A stretch of 64,000 nt of DNA from CAVSJO01 sp963728445 (GTDB taxonomy: Bacteria > Gemmatimonadota > Gemmatimonadetes > Longimicrobiales > RSA9), in NCBI GenBank assembly GCA_963728445.1, contig CAVSJO010000006.1, positions 620,001-684,000 of the forward strand, given 5' to 3'. Numbering within the stretch: the stretch's first letter is position 1; each line of letters starts with the position of its first letter. Positions 38,681 to 45,847 of this stretch are shown one piece after another. Both the position numbers and the translations under genes were made by a program. Under the pieces are notes generated by a model. That model was not told the origin of the DNA. It was given only the letters and a program-made list of their open reading frames with translations, and searched no databases.

Positions 38681-40548
38681 GGCGGCCCCTGTTGGCGGCG
38701 GCGACGGTTCTCCTCGTTGCCGGCTGCCGCTCCGCCATGCAGGTTTCTCCTTCCGACGCCGGCACCGTCCTGTCCCGGCAGCTTCTCGAGGCGCCGGATC
38801 CGGCGGCCGACGGTCGCTTCAGCGTGCTCCACCTGTACTACGGCAGCGGGACGGACCGTCACCGTCCCGAGTACCGCGACTCCGTCGCCATCCGCACGTC
38901 TTCCGTGGACGCGTCGAAGCTGGTGAGCCTCGGGCGCAGCGCTGCCGAGCGAAACGCATACTGGGGCTTCACGCCGAAGGACTTCCCGCTCAACGCACGC
39001 GTCTGGTATCCCCAGGGTGAGGGACCGTTCCCGCTGGTCCTGATCGTCCACGGAAACCACGACATGAAGGAGTTCTCCGACCCGGGCTATGCGTGGCTCG
39101 GGAAGCACCTTGCCAGCCTCGGCTACATCGCTGCGTCGGTGGACGAGAACTTCCTGAACGGCTCCATCCGGCAGGAGATCGACGCCCGCGGCTGGATGCT
39201 CCTGGAGCATCTTCGGCTGTGGCGGAAGTGGAACGAGGAGCCCGGAAACCCCTTCCTCGGGAAGGTCGACCTCCACAGGATCGCCCTGATCGGCCATTCC
39301 CGGGGCGGGGAGGCCATCGCCGTCGCGGCTGCATTCAACCGTCTGGAGCGCTACCCAGACGACGCGAGCCTCACCTTCGACTACGGCTTCGACATCCGCA
39401 CGCTCGTCGCGCTGGCGCCCGTTGCCGGTCGCTACCTGCCGTCCGGGCAGCGCATCCCGCTCCGGGACGTCAACTACCTGCTCATGCACGGCTCGCACGA
39501 CGCCGACGAGACGAGCCCGCACGGGCTCCGGCAGTACAACCGCGTGAGCTTCACCGGCGAGGGCGAGTACGTGAAGGCGGCCGTGTACGTCTATCGCGCG
39601 AACCACGGCCAGTGGAACACCGTCTGGGGCCGCCACGACGTGGGCGGCCGCAGCGACCGGATCGTCGACCTTCGCCCGCTCATCCCGCCGGAGGAGCAGC
39701 GCCGCGTCGCCAAGGTATACGCCACCGCGTTCCTCGACGCGACGCTGAAGGGCGACGCCCGCTACCTGCCCCTCTTCCGCGACCAGCGAGTCGCCGGTGA
39801 CTGGCTGCCCAGGACGATGTACGTGACCCGCTTTCGGGACGCGACGTTCCGTCCCGTCGCGGATTTCGAAGGCGACATCGACGTGACGACCGGCGCCGTG
39901 CCCGGCGTCCGGCTCTCCGGCCACGGTCTGACTTCGTGGCGCGAGGACGAGCTCATGCTCCGCTCGGAGGACTTCATCGACACGTCCGGATCGCAGGGCA
40001 CGCAGGCGCTCTGGCTCGGGTGGGGAGGCAAGGGTACCGCCCCCGCTGGCGACGCCGACGGCCAGGGCGACGGCGACGGCACCCCCTGGTACGAGGTCTC
40101 GCTCCCGCCCTCTCTGGCCGGGTCGTGGCGGCTGGGCGACGACGCCGAGCTGCAGCTCGACCTCACGCCCACCGGCCCACCGCGCCTCGCCGGTGACGCG
40201 CGCCCTGACCCGGACCTGTCCGTGGAGGCCGTCGACGCCGAGGGTCACCGGGCGCGCGTCGATCTCCGGCAGTACGGGCCCGTCCGATACCCGCTCGTCA
40301 CCCACCTCATGCGTCGATCCGACATGGAGAAGCAGCGCTATCCGCAGCCCTTCGAGCTGTTCCTCCAGACGTACACGATCCCGCTCTCCGACTTCCGGTC
40401 GCGCGGCGTCGACCCGGCCCACCTGACGGCGGTCCGCCTCGTCTTCGACCGCGCGCCCCGAGGCGAGGTGGTCGTGGACAACATCGGCTTCGCGCACCTG
40501 CCACCGGCCTTCGAGACCGCGCGCGTCGCGGTGGGGCAGACCCGATGA
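38677..40548 (+). CDS. Alpha/beta-hydrolase lipoprotein with extra C-terminal domain
   Basis: About 623 residues. GTG 38677 overlaps the previous stop, with AAGGAG 11 bases upstream. The signal is MRRPLLAAATVLLVAGCRS with a lipobox (Cys about 17). The hydrolase core (about 95-370) contains GPFPLVLIVHGNHDMKEF, the nucleophile elbow IALIGHSRGGEA (Ser about 211), VNYLLMHGSHDADETS and RANHGQWNTVWG supplying acid and His. This resembles chlorophyllase/dienelactone-type esterases. The C-terminal 250 residues form a beta-rich domain (GVRLSGHGLTSWREDELML, FELFLQTYTIPLSDF, GEVVVDNIGFAHLPP) like a carbohydrate-binding jelly roll. The substrate is unknown. It ends in an ATGA overlap with the barrel gene. 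Confidence 0.85.
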   Translation: MRRPLLAAATVLLVAGCRSAMQVSPSDAGTVLSRQLLEAPDPAADGRFSVLHLYYGSGTDRHRPEYRDSVAIRTSSVDASKLVSLGRSAAERNAYWGFTPKDFPLNARVWYPQGEGPFPLVLIVHGNHDMKEFSDPGYAWLGKHLASLGYIAASVDENFLNGSIRQEIDARGWMLLEHLRLWRKWNEEPGNPFLGKVDLHRIALIGHSRGGEAIAVAAAFNRLERYPDDASLTFDYGFDIRTLVALAPVAGRYLPSGQRIPLRDVNYLLMHGSHDADETSPHGLRQYNRVSFTGEGEYVKAAVYVYRANHGQWNTVWGRHDVGGRSDRIVDLRPLIPPEEQRRVAKVYATAFLDATLKGDARYLPLFRDQRVAGDWLPRTMYVTRFRDATFRPVADFEGDIDVTTGAVPGVRLSGHGLTSWREDELMLRSEDFIDTSGSQGTQALWLGWGGKGTAPAGDADGQGDGDGTPWYEVSLPPSLAGSWRLGDDAELQLDLTPTGPPRLAGDARPDPDLSVEAVDAEGHRARVDLRQYGPVRYPLVTHLMRRSDMEKQRYPQPFELFLQTYTIPLSDFRSRGVDPAHLTAVRLVFDRAPRGEVVVDNIGFAHLPPAFETARVAVGQTR

Positions 40549-41489
40549 GGCCGACCGCGAAGCCCGGGACTCCTCTGCTGGTGCTCCTCCTGGCCGCGTG
40601 GGCCCTGCCGACCGTCGCGGCGGCGCAGGCGGATACGCCCCTCGACCCGCTGCCGGCACTCCCCGCCGGCGCGGCCGCCGCGGCTCTCGGGGGCGCATAC
40701 CCCCTTGGCGACGCCGGCCCCGCCGCGATCTTCGCCAATCCGGGCGCCCTCGCGGGTGCGAAGTCCGGCGCCGAGGCGACGTACGGGCGCTGGGCGTCCG
40801 GCGACGACGGGGCCGCGACCCTCGGCAGCGTGGCCGGGGCGGCCGAATGGTGGCACGGCGAAGCCGCCGTCGCACTCCGCACCGTGGGTTGCGTGTGCGC
40901 GGGGGGCGTGGGGAGCGTGGGGGAGCCGGCGCTCTTCGGCGCCGGCGCGGGCGCGGGAGCGCCGTTGTCCCTGACCGAGATCGGAGCCGCGTACGCGCGC
41001 CGCTTCGGTCGGCTGCGCGTCGGGGTCGGCGGTCGCCTCCGCACCGCTCGGCTCGACGGGCGCCGCGATGAGAACGCCGGATTCGACGTCGGGGCGACGC
41101 TGCCCCTCGGGCCCCTCCTCTTCGGGGCCACCGTTCGGGGCCTCGGACCCGACCTGGAGCCGGCGGGCGAAACGGTTGGGGCCGGGACCACCGTTGAGGG
41201 CCAGGCGGCCCTGCAATCCCGACCGCTCGGCCCCCTCGACGTATCCGCCGCCGTTCGCGTTCTGGATCAGGACGGGCACGCGCAGGCCGGCGCCGGCCTG
41301 CAGGTGGGATGGTGGCCCGTTCTCGGCCGCACGTTCATCGCTCGGGTGGGTTACGCCGCCCGCGACCTCGGCGATGACGGCCCCACCTTCGGTCTTGCCT
41401 TCCACGGCGATGCAATCCGCATCGCCTGGTCCTACGACCGGTGGAGCCGCACGAGCGTGCAGCGGGTCAGCCTCGGCTGGACGCACTGA
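40545..41489 (+). CDS. PorV/PorQ-like outer-membrane beta-barrel protein
   Basis: 314 residues. A signal peptide ends TVAAAQ (about 28). LPALPAGAAAAALGGAYPLG followed by GPAAIFANPGALAGAKSGAE matches the opening of PorV/UPF0164-type barrels (AxAxGG-x-Y-x-A, then NPA). The rest alternates aromatic and small residues in short strands (GAAYARRFGRLRVGVGGRLR, ending VQRVSLGWTH), consistent with a barrel. In type IX secretion PorV shuttles cargo; no other type IX genes are visible, so this is only a fold-level link. It is coupled to the hydrolase by ATGA overlap and is followed by a good terminator. The two may form a surface complex. Confidence 0.8.
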   Translation: MRPTAKPGTPLLVLLLAAWALPTVAAAQADTPLDPLPALPAGAAAAALGGAYPLGDAGPAAIFANPGALAGAKSGAEATYGRWASGDDGAATLGSVAGAAEWWHGEAAVALRTVGCVCAGGVGSVGEPALFGAGAGAGAPLSLTEIGAAYARRFGRLRVGVGGRLRTARLDGRRDENAGFDVGATLPLGPLLFGATVRGLGPDLEPAGETVGAGTTVEGQAALQSRPLGPLDVSAAVRVLDQDGHAQAGAGLQVGWWPVLGRTFIARVGYAARDLGDDGPTFGLAFHGDAIRIAWSYDRWSRTSVQRVSLGWTH

Positions 41490-41517
41490 GCCGGCGCGGG
41501 CGGGTGCCCGGACGCTG

Positions 41518-41553
41518 AAGGGGCCGCAACCGGATCGGCTGCGGCCCCTTTCG
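41518..41553. terminator. Bidirectional intrinsic terminator
   Basis: AAGGGGCCGCA (41518-41528) pairs with TGCGGCCCCTT (41540-41550) around an 11-base loop. The T and A flanks are short. It lies between the convergent barrel and cold-shock genes and can serve both. Confidence 0.75.
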
Positions 41554-41585
41554 TAAGGCCGACGCGAATCGCGCGGGCCTACTCG

Positions 41586-42047
41586 CTACCAGCGCTCCTC
41601 ACCGCCGTAGCCCCCGGAGCCCTGGCTCTGGCCGCCGCGCCCCTGGCCCTGACCGCCCCCGCCCTGGCTGCCTCGGCTCCCGCCACGACCGCCGCCGCCA
41701 CCGCCGCCGCCACTGCCACCGTAGCCGCCGCGGCTGTCCCCACCGCCACCGTAGCCGCCGCCACCGCCACCGCCGTAGCCGCCGCGGTCGCCATTGCCGT
41801 AGCCGTCAGCCTGGGAGCTGCCCTCCGGCTCCGACGGGGCGTCCAGCCGGACGACGTTCTGCGCCTTCAGGCCCTTCGGCTCCTCGATGACGTCGAACTC
41901 GACCCGCTCGCCCTCGTTCAGCGTGCGGAAGCCCTGCGCCTGGATCGATGAGTGATGGACGAAGACGTCCGGCCCGTCCTCCTGACGGATGAAGCCGTAC
42001 CCCTTCTCCTGCGAGAACCACTTGACTGTTCCGGTGATGCGAGCCAT
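41586..42047 (-). CDS. Cold-shock-domain protein with long glycine-rich tail
   Basis: 153 residues. The cold-shock domain (1-68) has both RNA-binding motifs: KWFSQEKGYGFI (RNP1) and DVFVHHSSI (RNP2). LNEGERVEFDVIEEPKGLKA follows. After PSEPEGSSQADG, an 80-residue tail is almost entirely Gly with Tyr, Arg, Ser and Gln (GYGGGG, GGYGGSG and GQGQGRGGQS blocks). It resembles eukaryotic glycine-rich RNA-binding proteins and may support RNA chaperoning or condensation. Most bacterial Csp proteins are about 67-70 residues, so the tail is exceptional. The start is ATG 42047. It is encoded downstream of rpsU on the same strand, a long leader (206 bases) apart. Confidence 0.93.
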   Translation of the reverse strand: MARITGTVKWFSQEKGYGFIRQEDGPDVFVHHSSIQAQGFRTLNEGERVEFDVIEEPKGLKAQNVVRLDAPSEPEGSSQADGYGNGDRGGYGGGGGGGYGGGGDSRGGYGGSGGGGGGGGRGGSRGSQGGGGQGQGRGGQSQGSGGYGGEERW

Positions 42048-42253
42048 GCCTCGTGCTCCGGTTGGGATGGTGTCGATGGGGGGGCGAGCTGCGGTGTCGC
42101 GGTGCCTGCGGGATGGATTGGTCCCGGGGTCGGGCATCCCGGTGAGGACTGCGGTGCCGCGGGGTACTCGCTGCGTGGACTCGTGGCGCGTGGGCGACGG
42201 ACCGGGGCGACGTCCGCCGCCCCACCGCCGTCGTGCTCGGGTCCTGCCGGGTG
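42048..42253 (-). other. Long leader of the cold-shock gene / rpsU-csp intergenic region
   Basis: 206 bases with no supportable gene. Cold-shock genes usually have long structured 5' leaders, and this spacer could be one, or an extended rpsU 3' end. GC-rich self-complementary stretches occur but I did not find a defined cold-box. Confidence 0.4.
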
Positions 42254-42448
42254 CTAGCGCCCCCGACGGCGCGCCCGGGCGTTCCGCCGCCGGGCCGCCG
42301 CTGCCTTGCGCTTCTTCGCTTCGCTGGGCTTCTCGTAGAAACGCCGCTTCTTCATGTCCTTGAACAGACCGGACCGGATGACCTTGCGCCGGAACTGCTT
42401 CAGCGCCCAATCCAGTCGATCGTTCTCACCAAGCTTCACTTCGACCAT
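42254..42448 (-). CDS. rpsU: Small ribosomal subunit protein bS21
   Basis: 64 residues: MVEVKLGENDRLDWALKQFR, then RKVIRSGLFKDMKKRRFYEK, then PSEAKKRKAAAARRRNARAR and RRGR. This is a canonical S21 with its basic tail. It helps form the 30S platform and the anti-Shine-Dalgarno environment. It is upstream of the cold-shock gene on the same strand and probably cotranscribed with it. Confidence 0.97.
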   Translation of the reverse strand: MVEVKLGENDRLDWALKQFRRKVIRSGLFKDMKKRRFYEKPSEAKKRKAAAARRRNARARRRGR

Positions 42449-42561
42449 GTGCGATCCCCTGTGGGAACAAACATCAACGGGATCCAGGAAGGGTTCCCGG
42501 ATCCCGGCTCACCCTGCCGCCCGGCCATGGCGCCGCCGGACAGATACCTGCTGCAGCGGCA

Positions 42562-42591
42562 AATGTAAGCATATTTCGCGCCGAGGTCCAG
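42562..42591 (-). promoter_or_regulatory. Candidate sigma-70-type promoter of rpsU
   Basis: On the minus strand CTGGAC (42591-42586) and TACATT (42567-42562) are 18 bases apart, within an AT-rich island (AAATATGCTTACATTTG) that stands out in this GC-rich segment. Match to the consensus hexamers is only moderate (TACATT 4/6). Confidence 0.35.
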
Positions 42592-42654
42592 TAGTCGACC
42601 CCGGAGCGGCGCCCGGGTGCCAGGTGCGCCCGCGCGCCGCTCGTGGGTGCAGGT

Positions 42655-45504
42655 CTATCGGACCTTTGCAAGCGTCGCGGCGCTCTGGTCCACGGCGTTG
42701 AAGAACAGCTTGAACGTACCGTGGGGCTGGGCCCGGAAGAGGATCTCGGGACCGAACAGGTAGAGCGTTCCGGATCCGACGGGTGCGGCGGCCGCCGCGG
42801 TGCCGCCGTTCAGGACCTTCTGACCCCACGCCCAGCCGCTGTGGAGGGGCGCATCGGAGTCGAACCACGCGAGTCGCCGGATGCCGGCGGCCTCGGCCTC
42901 CGGTCCCACGACGAATACGGGCGAGTTGTCGAAGAAGAAGTCCGCCCGCGAATCCATGCCCCAGGTGTCCGGCTGGGTGTTGTCGACGGCGGCCGTCAGC
43001 AGCGAGCCGGGGATGTAATAGTCGTCCGGGGCGAGGGGGTGCTCCTTTCCGTCGTCGCCGACGGTAACGAGCTTGTCGCCGACGGGCAGCCCGAGGTGCT
43101 TCGCGAGCACGGTCGAGCTGCCGATGGTGATGACGCTTCCACCGTGCTCGAGGAACGTCCGGAGCTGCGGCACGGTGGTCTTCACGCTCACGCTGCCCAT
43201 GCTCGGCCAGTACTGCTCGGGGACCTCGGACGAGTCCGGCGGCGAGAAGAATCGTGAGAAGCGGGATGGACGATCGTTCGCCGGGATGGCGCCGTCGACG
43301 AAGACGATCACGTCGTACTTCGAGCGCAGGTCGCCGGCGTCGAGTTGCTGGGCGTAGACGACGTCGAAGTCGTAGCCCCACTGCTCGAGGAGCCAGCGCG
43401 TCCACCCGGAGGGGATGGAGCCGCCGTAGCGATCCCAGAGGGCGATGCGCGGAACGGACAGCCGATACTGCTCACCCTTCGGCTTCGAGGCGACGGCGGC
43501 GAAGCTGACCCCGAGGGCCTTCGCCTGCTGCCGTACCGCCGCCAGCGTCTTCGGGCCGGCCGGGATGAAGTAGGTTCCGGCCTCGTAGGTCACGCCCTTC
43601 TGCTTCCACGGCTCCTTCAGCCGGTAGACGGTCTCGCCCGCGCGCATGAGAGCGTTGGCAGCGTGGAACGCGTCGTTGTATCGCGGCGAGAGGACGTATC
43701 CGGCGGACTTCGAGAGGGTGGCGACGCGGCCGGCGGGCGTGTCGGCGGTGTCGCCCTTCACGACGGCGAACGGGCCGTCGAAGCCGTCCAGGATCCGGTC
43801 GAACTGCACGCCCATCTGGAAGGCAAGCGTCCAGCCGGCGTTGTCGTAGGGCGGGACGGGCGGCCCACCAGGGTAGCGGAAGTCGTTCGGATGATCCTGC
43901 GGCTCGAACATGTCCAGTACGTAGGGCCGGAACGCCTGGTCGGTGCGGACGACGAACGAGCCGGCGGGGTATTGCTTTCCGGCGACGGTGAACGCGGACG
44001 TCGCCCGATGGACCGTGATACCGGCCATCATCAGGCGGTCGACGAATTTCGTGGCGGTCGGGAAGTCCGGCTGGTCGGAGGGCAGGATGTAGCCCCGGGG
44101 GTCGCGCTCGTCGGGCGAGCGCACCATGGCCAGATAGCGGGCCGACGCGGCGGAGTCCGGTGCTGCGCTGAACAGTCCGCCCGGGCCCGTGCTCTCGGCG
44201 TCCGCTTCCCCCCCCTGGTCTGCGGCGATGGCGTCCCGCACCTGGTCGATCCGCTTCGGATGGACCGTCCAGGTATCCCGGCTGCCCCGCTCGATGGAGT
44301 TGCGACCCATCGTGTAGAAGTTGTAGAGCAGCGTCTCCCTGTAGCGCTGCGCAAAATCGAGGACGGCGTAATTGGCCGTCAGCGAGTAGTCGACGGACGT
44401 GCGAAAGTGCCACGGACCGGGCGTCACCGGCAGCGGCAGATCCCCGTGGGGGAGCTGCATGTTCGGGACGAACGGCACGTTGATGGGCGTCGGATTGCCG
44501 ATCGTCTCCGTGAGCAGGCCGACCATGTTGTGGAAGTACACGGCCGTGCGCAGGCCGCCGTTCCACCACGTCGAATAGTTGGCGCCGCTGCGCGTGGTCA
44601 CCCCGCCCTTCCCCTCCTCGTCGAAGCGCGTGTGCATCGCCGCTCCCACCATGTCCAGCTCGTTCACCACGATCGGGTCGTAGACGTAGTTGAACGGGTC
44701 CCGGAACGGCGGCGAGAACATGACCGCGCCCGTCGGTCCGGTCTGATGGTGATTGTAGACGATCTGGGGGAACCACTCCCGGAACATGATCCGGCTCATG
44801 TTGCGCGTCTCGGGCTGATTCAGCCCATAGAAATCGCGGTTGTTGTCGTGCCCGACGTACTTCTGGTACAGAACGGGAATGCTGCTGGTGGAGCGCTTCA
44901 TCGGGTCCGGCTCGCGCATGTACCAGTCGGAGACGAGCTCCATGCCGTCCGGGTTCGCCTGCACGGCCAGGACGATGACGTCGTTCAGGATCCGGGTGGT
45001 CTCCGGGTCCGTCCGGCTGTTCAGCTCGAAGACCGTCTCGATGAGCTGCTCGGCGCCAAGCACCTCCGTTGCGTGCAGGCCGCCGTCGATCCACACCACC
45101 GCCTTTCCCTCCTTCGCCAGCGCCCGGGCCTCCTCTTCCCCGATTTCGGCATGGGCCAGCTTCTGCGAGATCTCCCGGTAGTGCTCCAGCTTCGCGAGAT
45201 TCGCAGGAGCCGAGATGATCGCCATGTACTGCGGGCGATCCTCCGCCGTCCGGCCGATCTCGACCAGCTTCATCCGGTCCGATTCGGCGGACAGCTTCTT
45301 CCAGTAGGCGGTGAGCTGGGTATAGTCCGGCAGTACGTAGTCCGCTCCGATCTCGTGGCCGAAGAACTGGACAGGCGTCGTGACGGACGTCTGCGCCCGG
45401 GCCCCGCCGGCGGCGCCCACCAGCAGGGCGACCTGCAGGGCGGCGATCTGGAGCGCGGCGGTCTGCAGAGCGGCGGCCCTGCGGAGGAGCGTCCTGGGCA
45501 TCAT
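42655..45504 (-). CDS. Secreted M14-family zinc carboxypeptidase-like protein
   Basis: 949 residues from MMPRTLLRRAAAL. A signal peptide contains AALQTAALQIAALQVALLVG repeats and ends GARAQ. The M14 domain (about 45-420) has the zinc motif HATE in GGLHATEVLGAEQLIE, the next residues NSRTDPETTRILND and VQANPDGMELVSDWY. The third zinc ligand region is YNHHQTGPTGAVM. NNRDFYGLNQPET is the substrate-carboxylate loop of the family. The C-terminal 500 residues contain a GATase1-like domain (GSVSVKTTVPQLRTFLEHGG) typical of large M14 proteins of Bacteroidota and Gemmatimonadota. It probably digests peptides outside the cell. Start codons 45504 and 45501 are in tandem. Confidence 0.92.
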   Translation of the reverse strand: MMPRTLLRRAAALQTAALQIAALQVALLVGAAGGARAQTSVTTPVQFFGHEIGADYVLPDYTQLTAYWKKLSAESDRMKLVEIGRTAEDRPQYMAIISAPANLAKLEHYREISQKLAHAEIGEEEARALAKEGKAVVWIDGGLHATEVLGAEQLIETVFELNSRTDPETTRILNDVIVLAVQANPDGMELVSDWYMREPDPMKRSTSSIPVLYQKYVGHDNNRDFYGLNQPETRNMSRIMFREWFPQIVYNHHQTGPTGAVMFSPPFRDPFNYVYDPIVVNELDMVGAAMHTRFDEEGKGGVTTRSGANYSTWWNGGLRTAVYFHNMVGLLTETIGNPTPINVPFVPNMQLPHGDLPLPVTPGPWHFRTSVDYSLTANYAVLDFAQRYRETLLYNFYTMGRNSIERGSRDTWTVHPKRIDQVRDAIAADQGGEADAESTGPGGLFSAAPDSAASARYLAMVRSPDERDPRGYILPSDQPDFPTATKFVDRLMMAGITVHRATSAFTVAGKQYPAGSFVVRTDQAFRPYVLDMFEPQDHPNDFRYPGGPPVPPYDNAGWTLAFQMGVQFDRILDGFDGPFAVVKGDTADTPAGRVATLSKSAGYVLSPRYNDAFHAANALMRAGETVYRLKEPWKQKGVTYEAGTYFIPAGPKTLAAVRQQAKALGVSFAAVASKPKGEQYRLSVPRIALWDRYGGSIPSGWTRWLLEQWGYDFDVVYAQQLDAGDLRSKYDVIVFVDGAIPANDRPSRFSRFFSPPDSSEVPEQYWPSMGSVSVKTTVPQLRTFLEHGGSVITIGSSTVLAKHLGLPVGDKLVTVGDDGKEHPLAPDDYYIPGSLLTAAVDNTQPDTWGMDSRADFFFDNSPVFVVGPEAEAAGIRRLAWFDSDAPLHSGWAWGQKVLNGGTAAAAAPVGSGTLYLFGPEILFRAQPHGTFKLFFNAVDQSAATLAKVR

Positions 45505-45847
45505 GCAGTCCCGGTGACGGTGACGATTGGCCCGACCGGCAGGTCGGGAGGCAGTGGAGGGGTGGGGGGGCGCCCCAATCGGTTCCGGAATCATAATCCG
45601 GATGGGCCGCCCGTCAATGGAGGCGCGCAGAGGTGCAGTGTGCGAGCGATAGCACGCTGTTCGCAGGAATTGTTGGTGGGGCCCCGTCTGTCCCCTGCGG
45701 TGGACACTTCAACATTTCCTGCGAACAGCGTGCTATGCCTTCGCACGATGACTTCCCCGCCGCCCGCTGGCCCAATACACCGGTGGCGCCGTACACTCGA
45801 TCGGGCCCAACGCAGAATGCAGCCGGGGCGTGACGTGACGATCTTCG
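45505..45847. other. 343-base divergent spacer between M14 peptidase and mprF, carrying a MITE
   Basis: Apart from the MITE at 45640-45746, no gene is supported. Left of it are 135 bases of GC-rich leader with an unmatched C/G-run (GGTGGGGGGGCG). Right of it are 101 bases preceding mprF. No convincing promoter was found. Confidence 0.7.
45640..45746. mobile_element. 107-bp MITE sharing ends with the IS at 2.2-3.4 kb
   Basis: The left arm (45640-45676) and the reverse complement of the right arm (45710-45746) match over 37 bases. The core ATAGCACGCTGTTCGCAGGAA is identical in both arms apart from flanking small differences. Only 33 bases separate the arms, so there is no coding capacity. ACGCTGTTYGCAGGAAWTGTTGG is shared with the IS ends. 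It is therefore a non-autonomous derivative, or a hairpin-forming remnant, of the same family. Confidence 0.85.
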
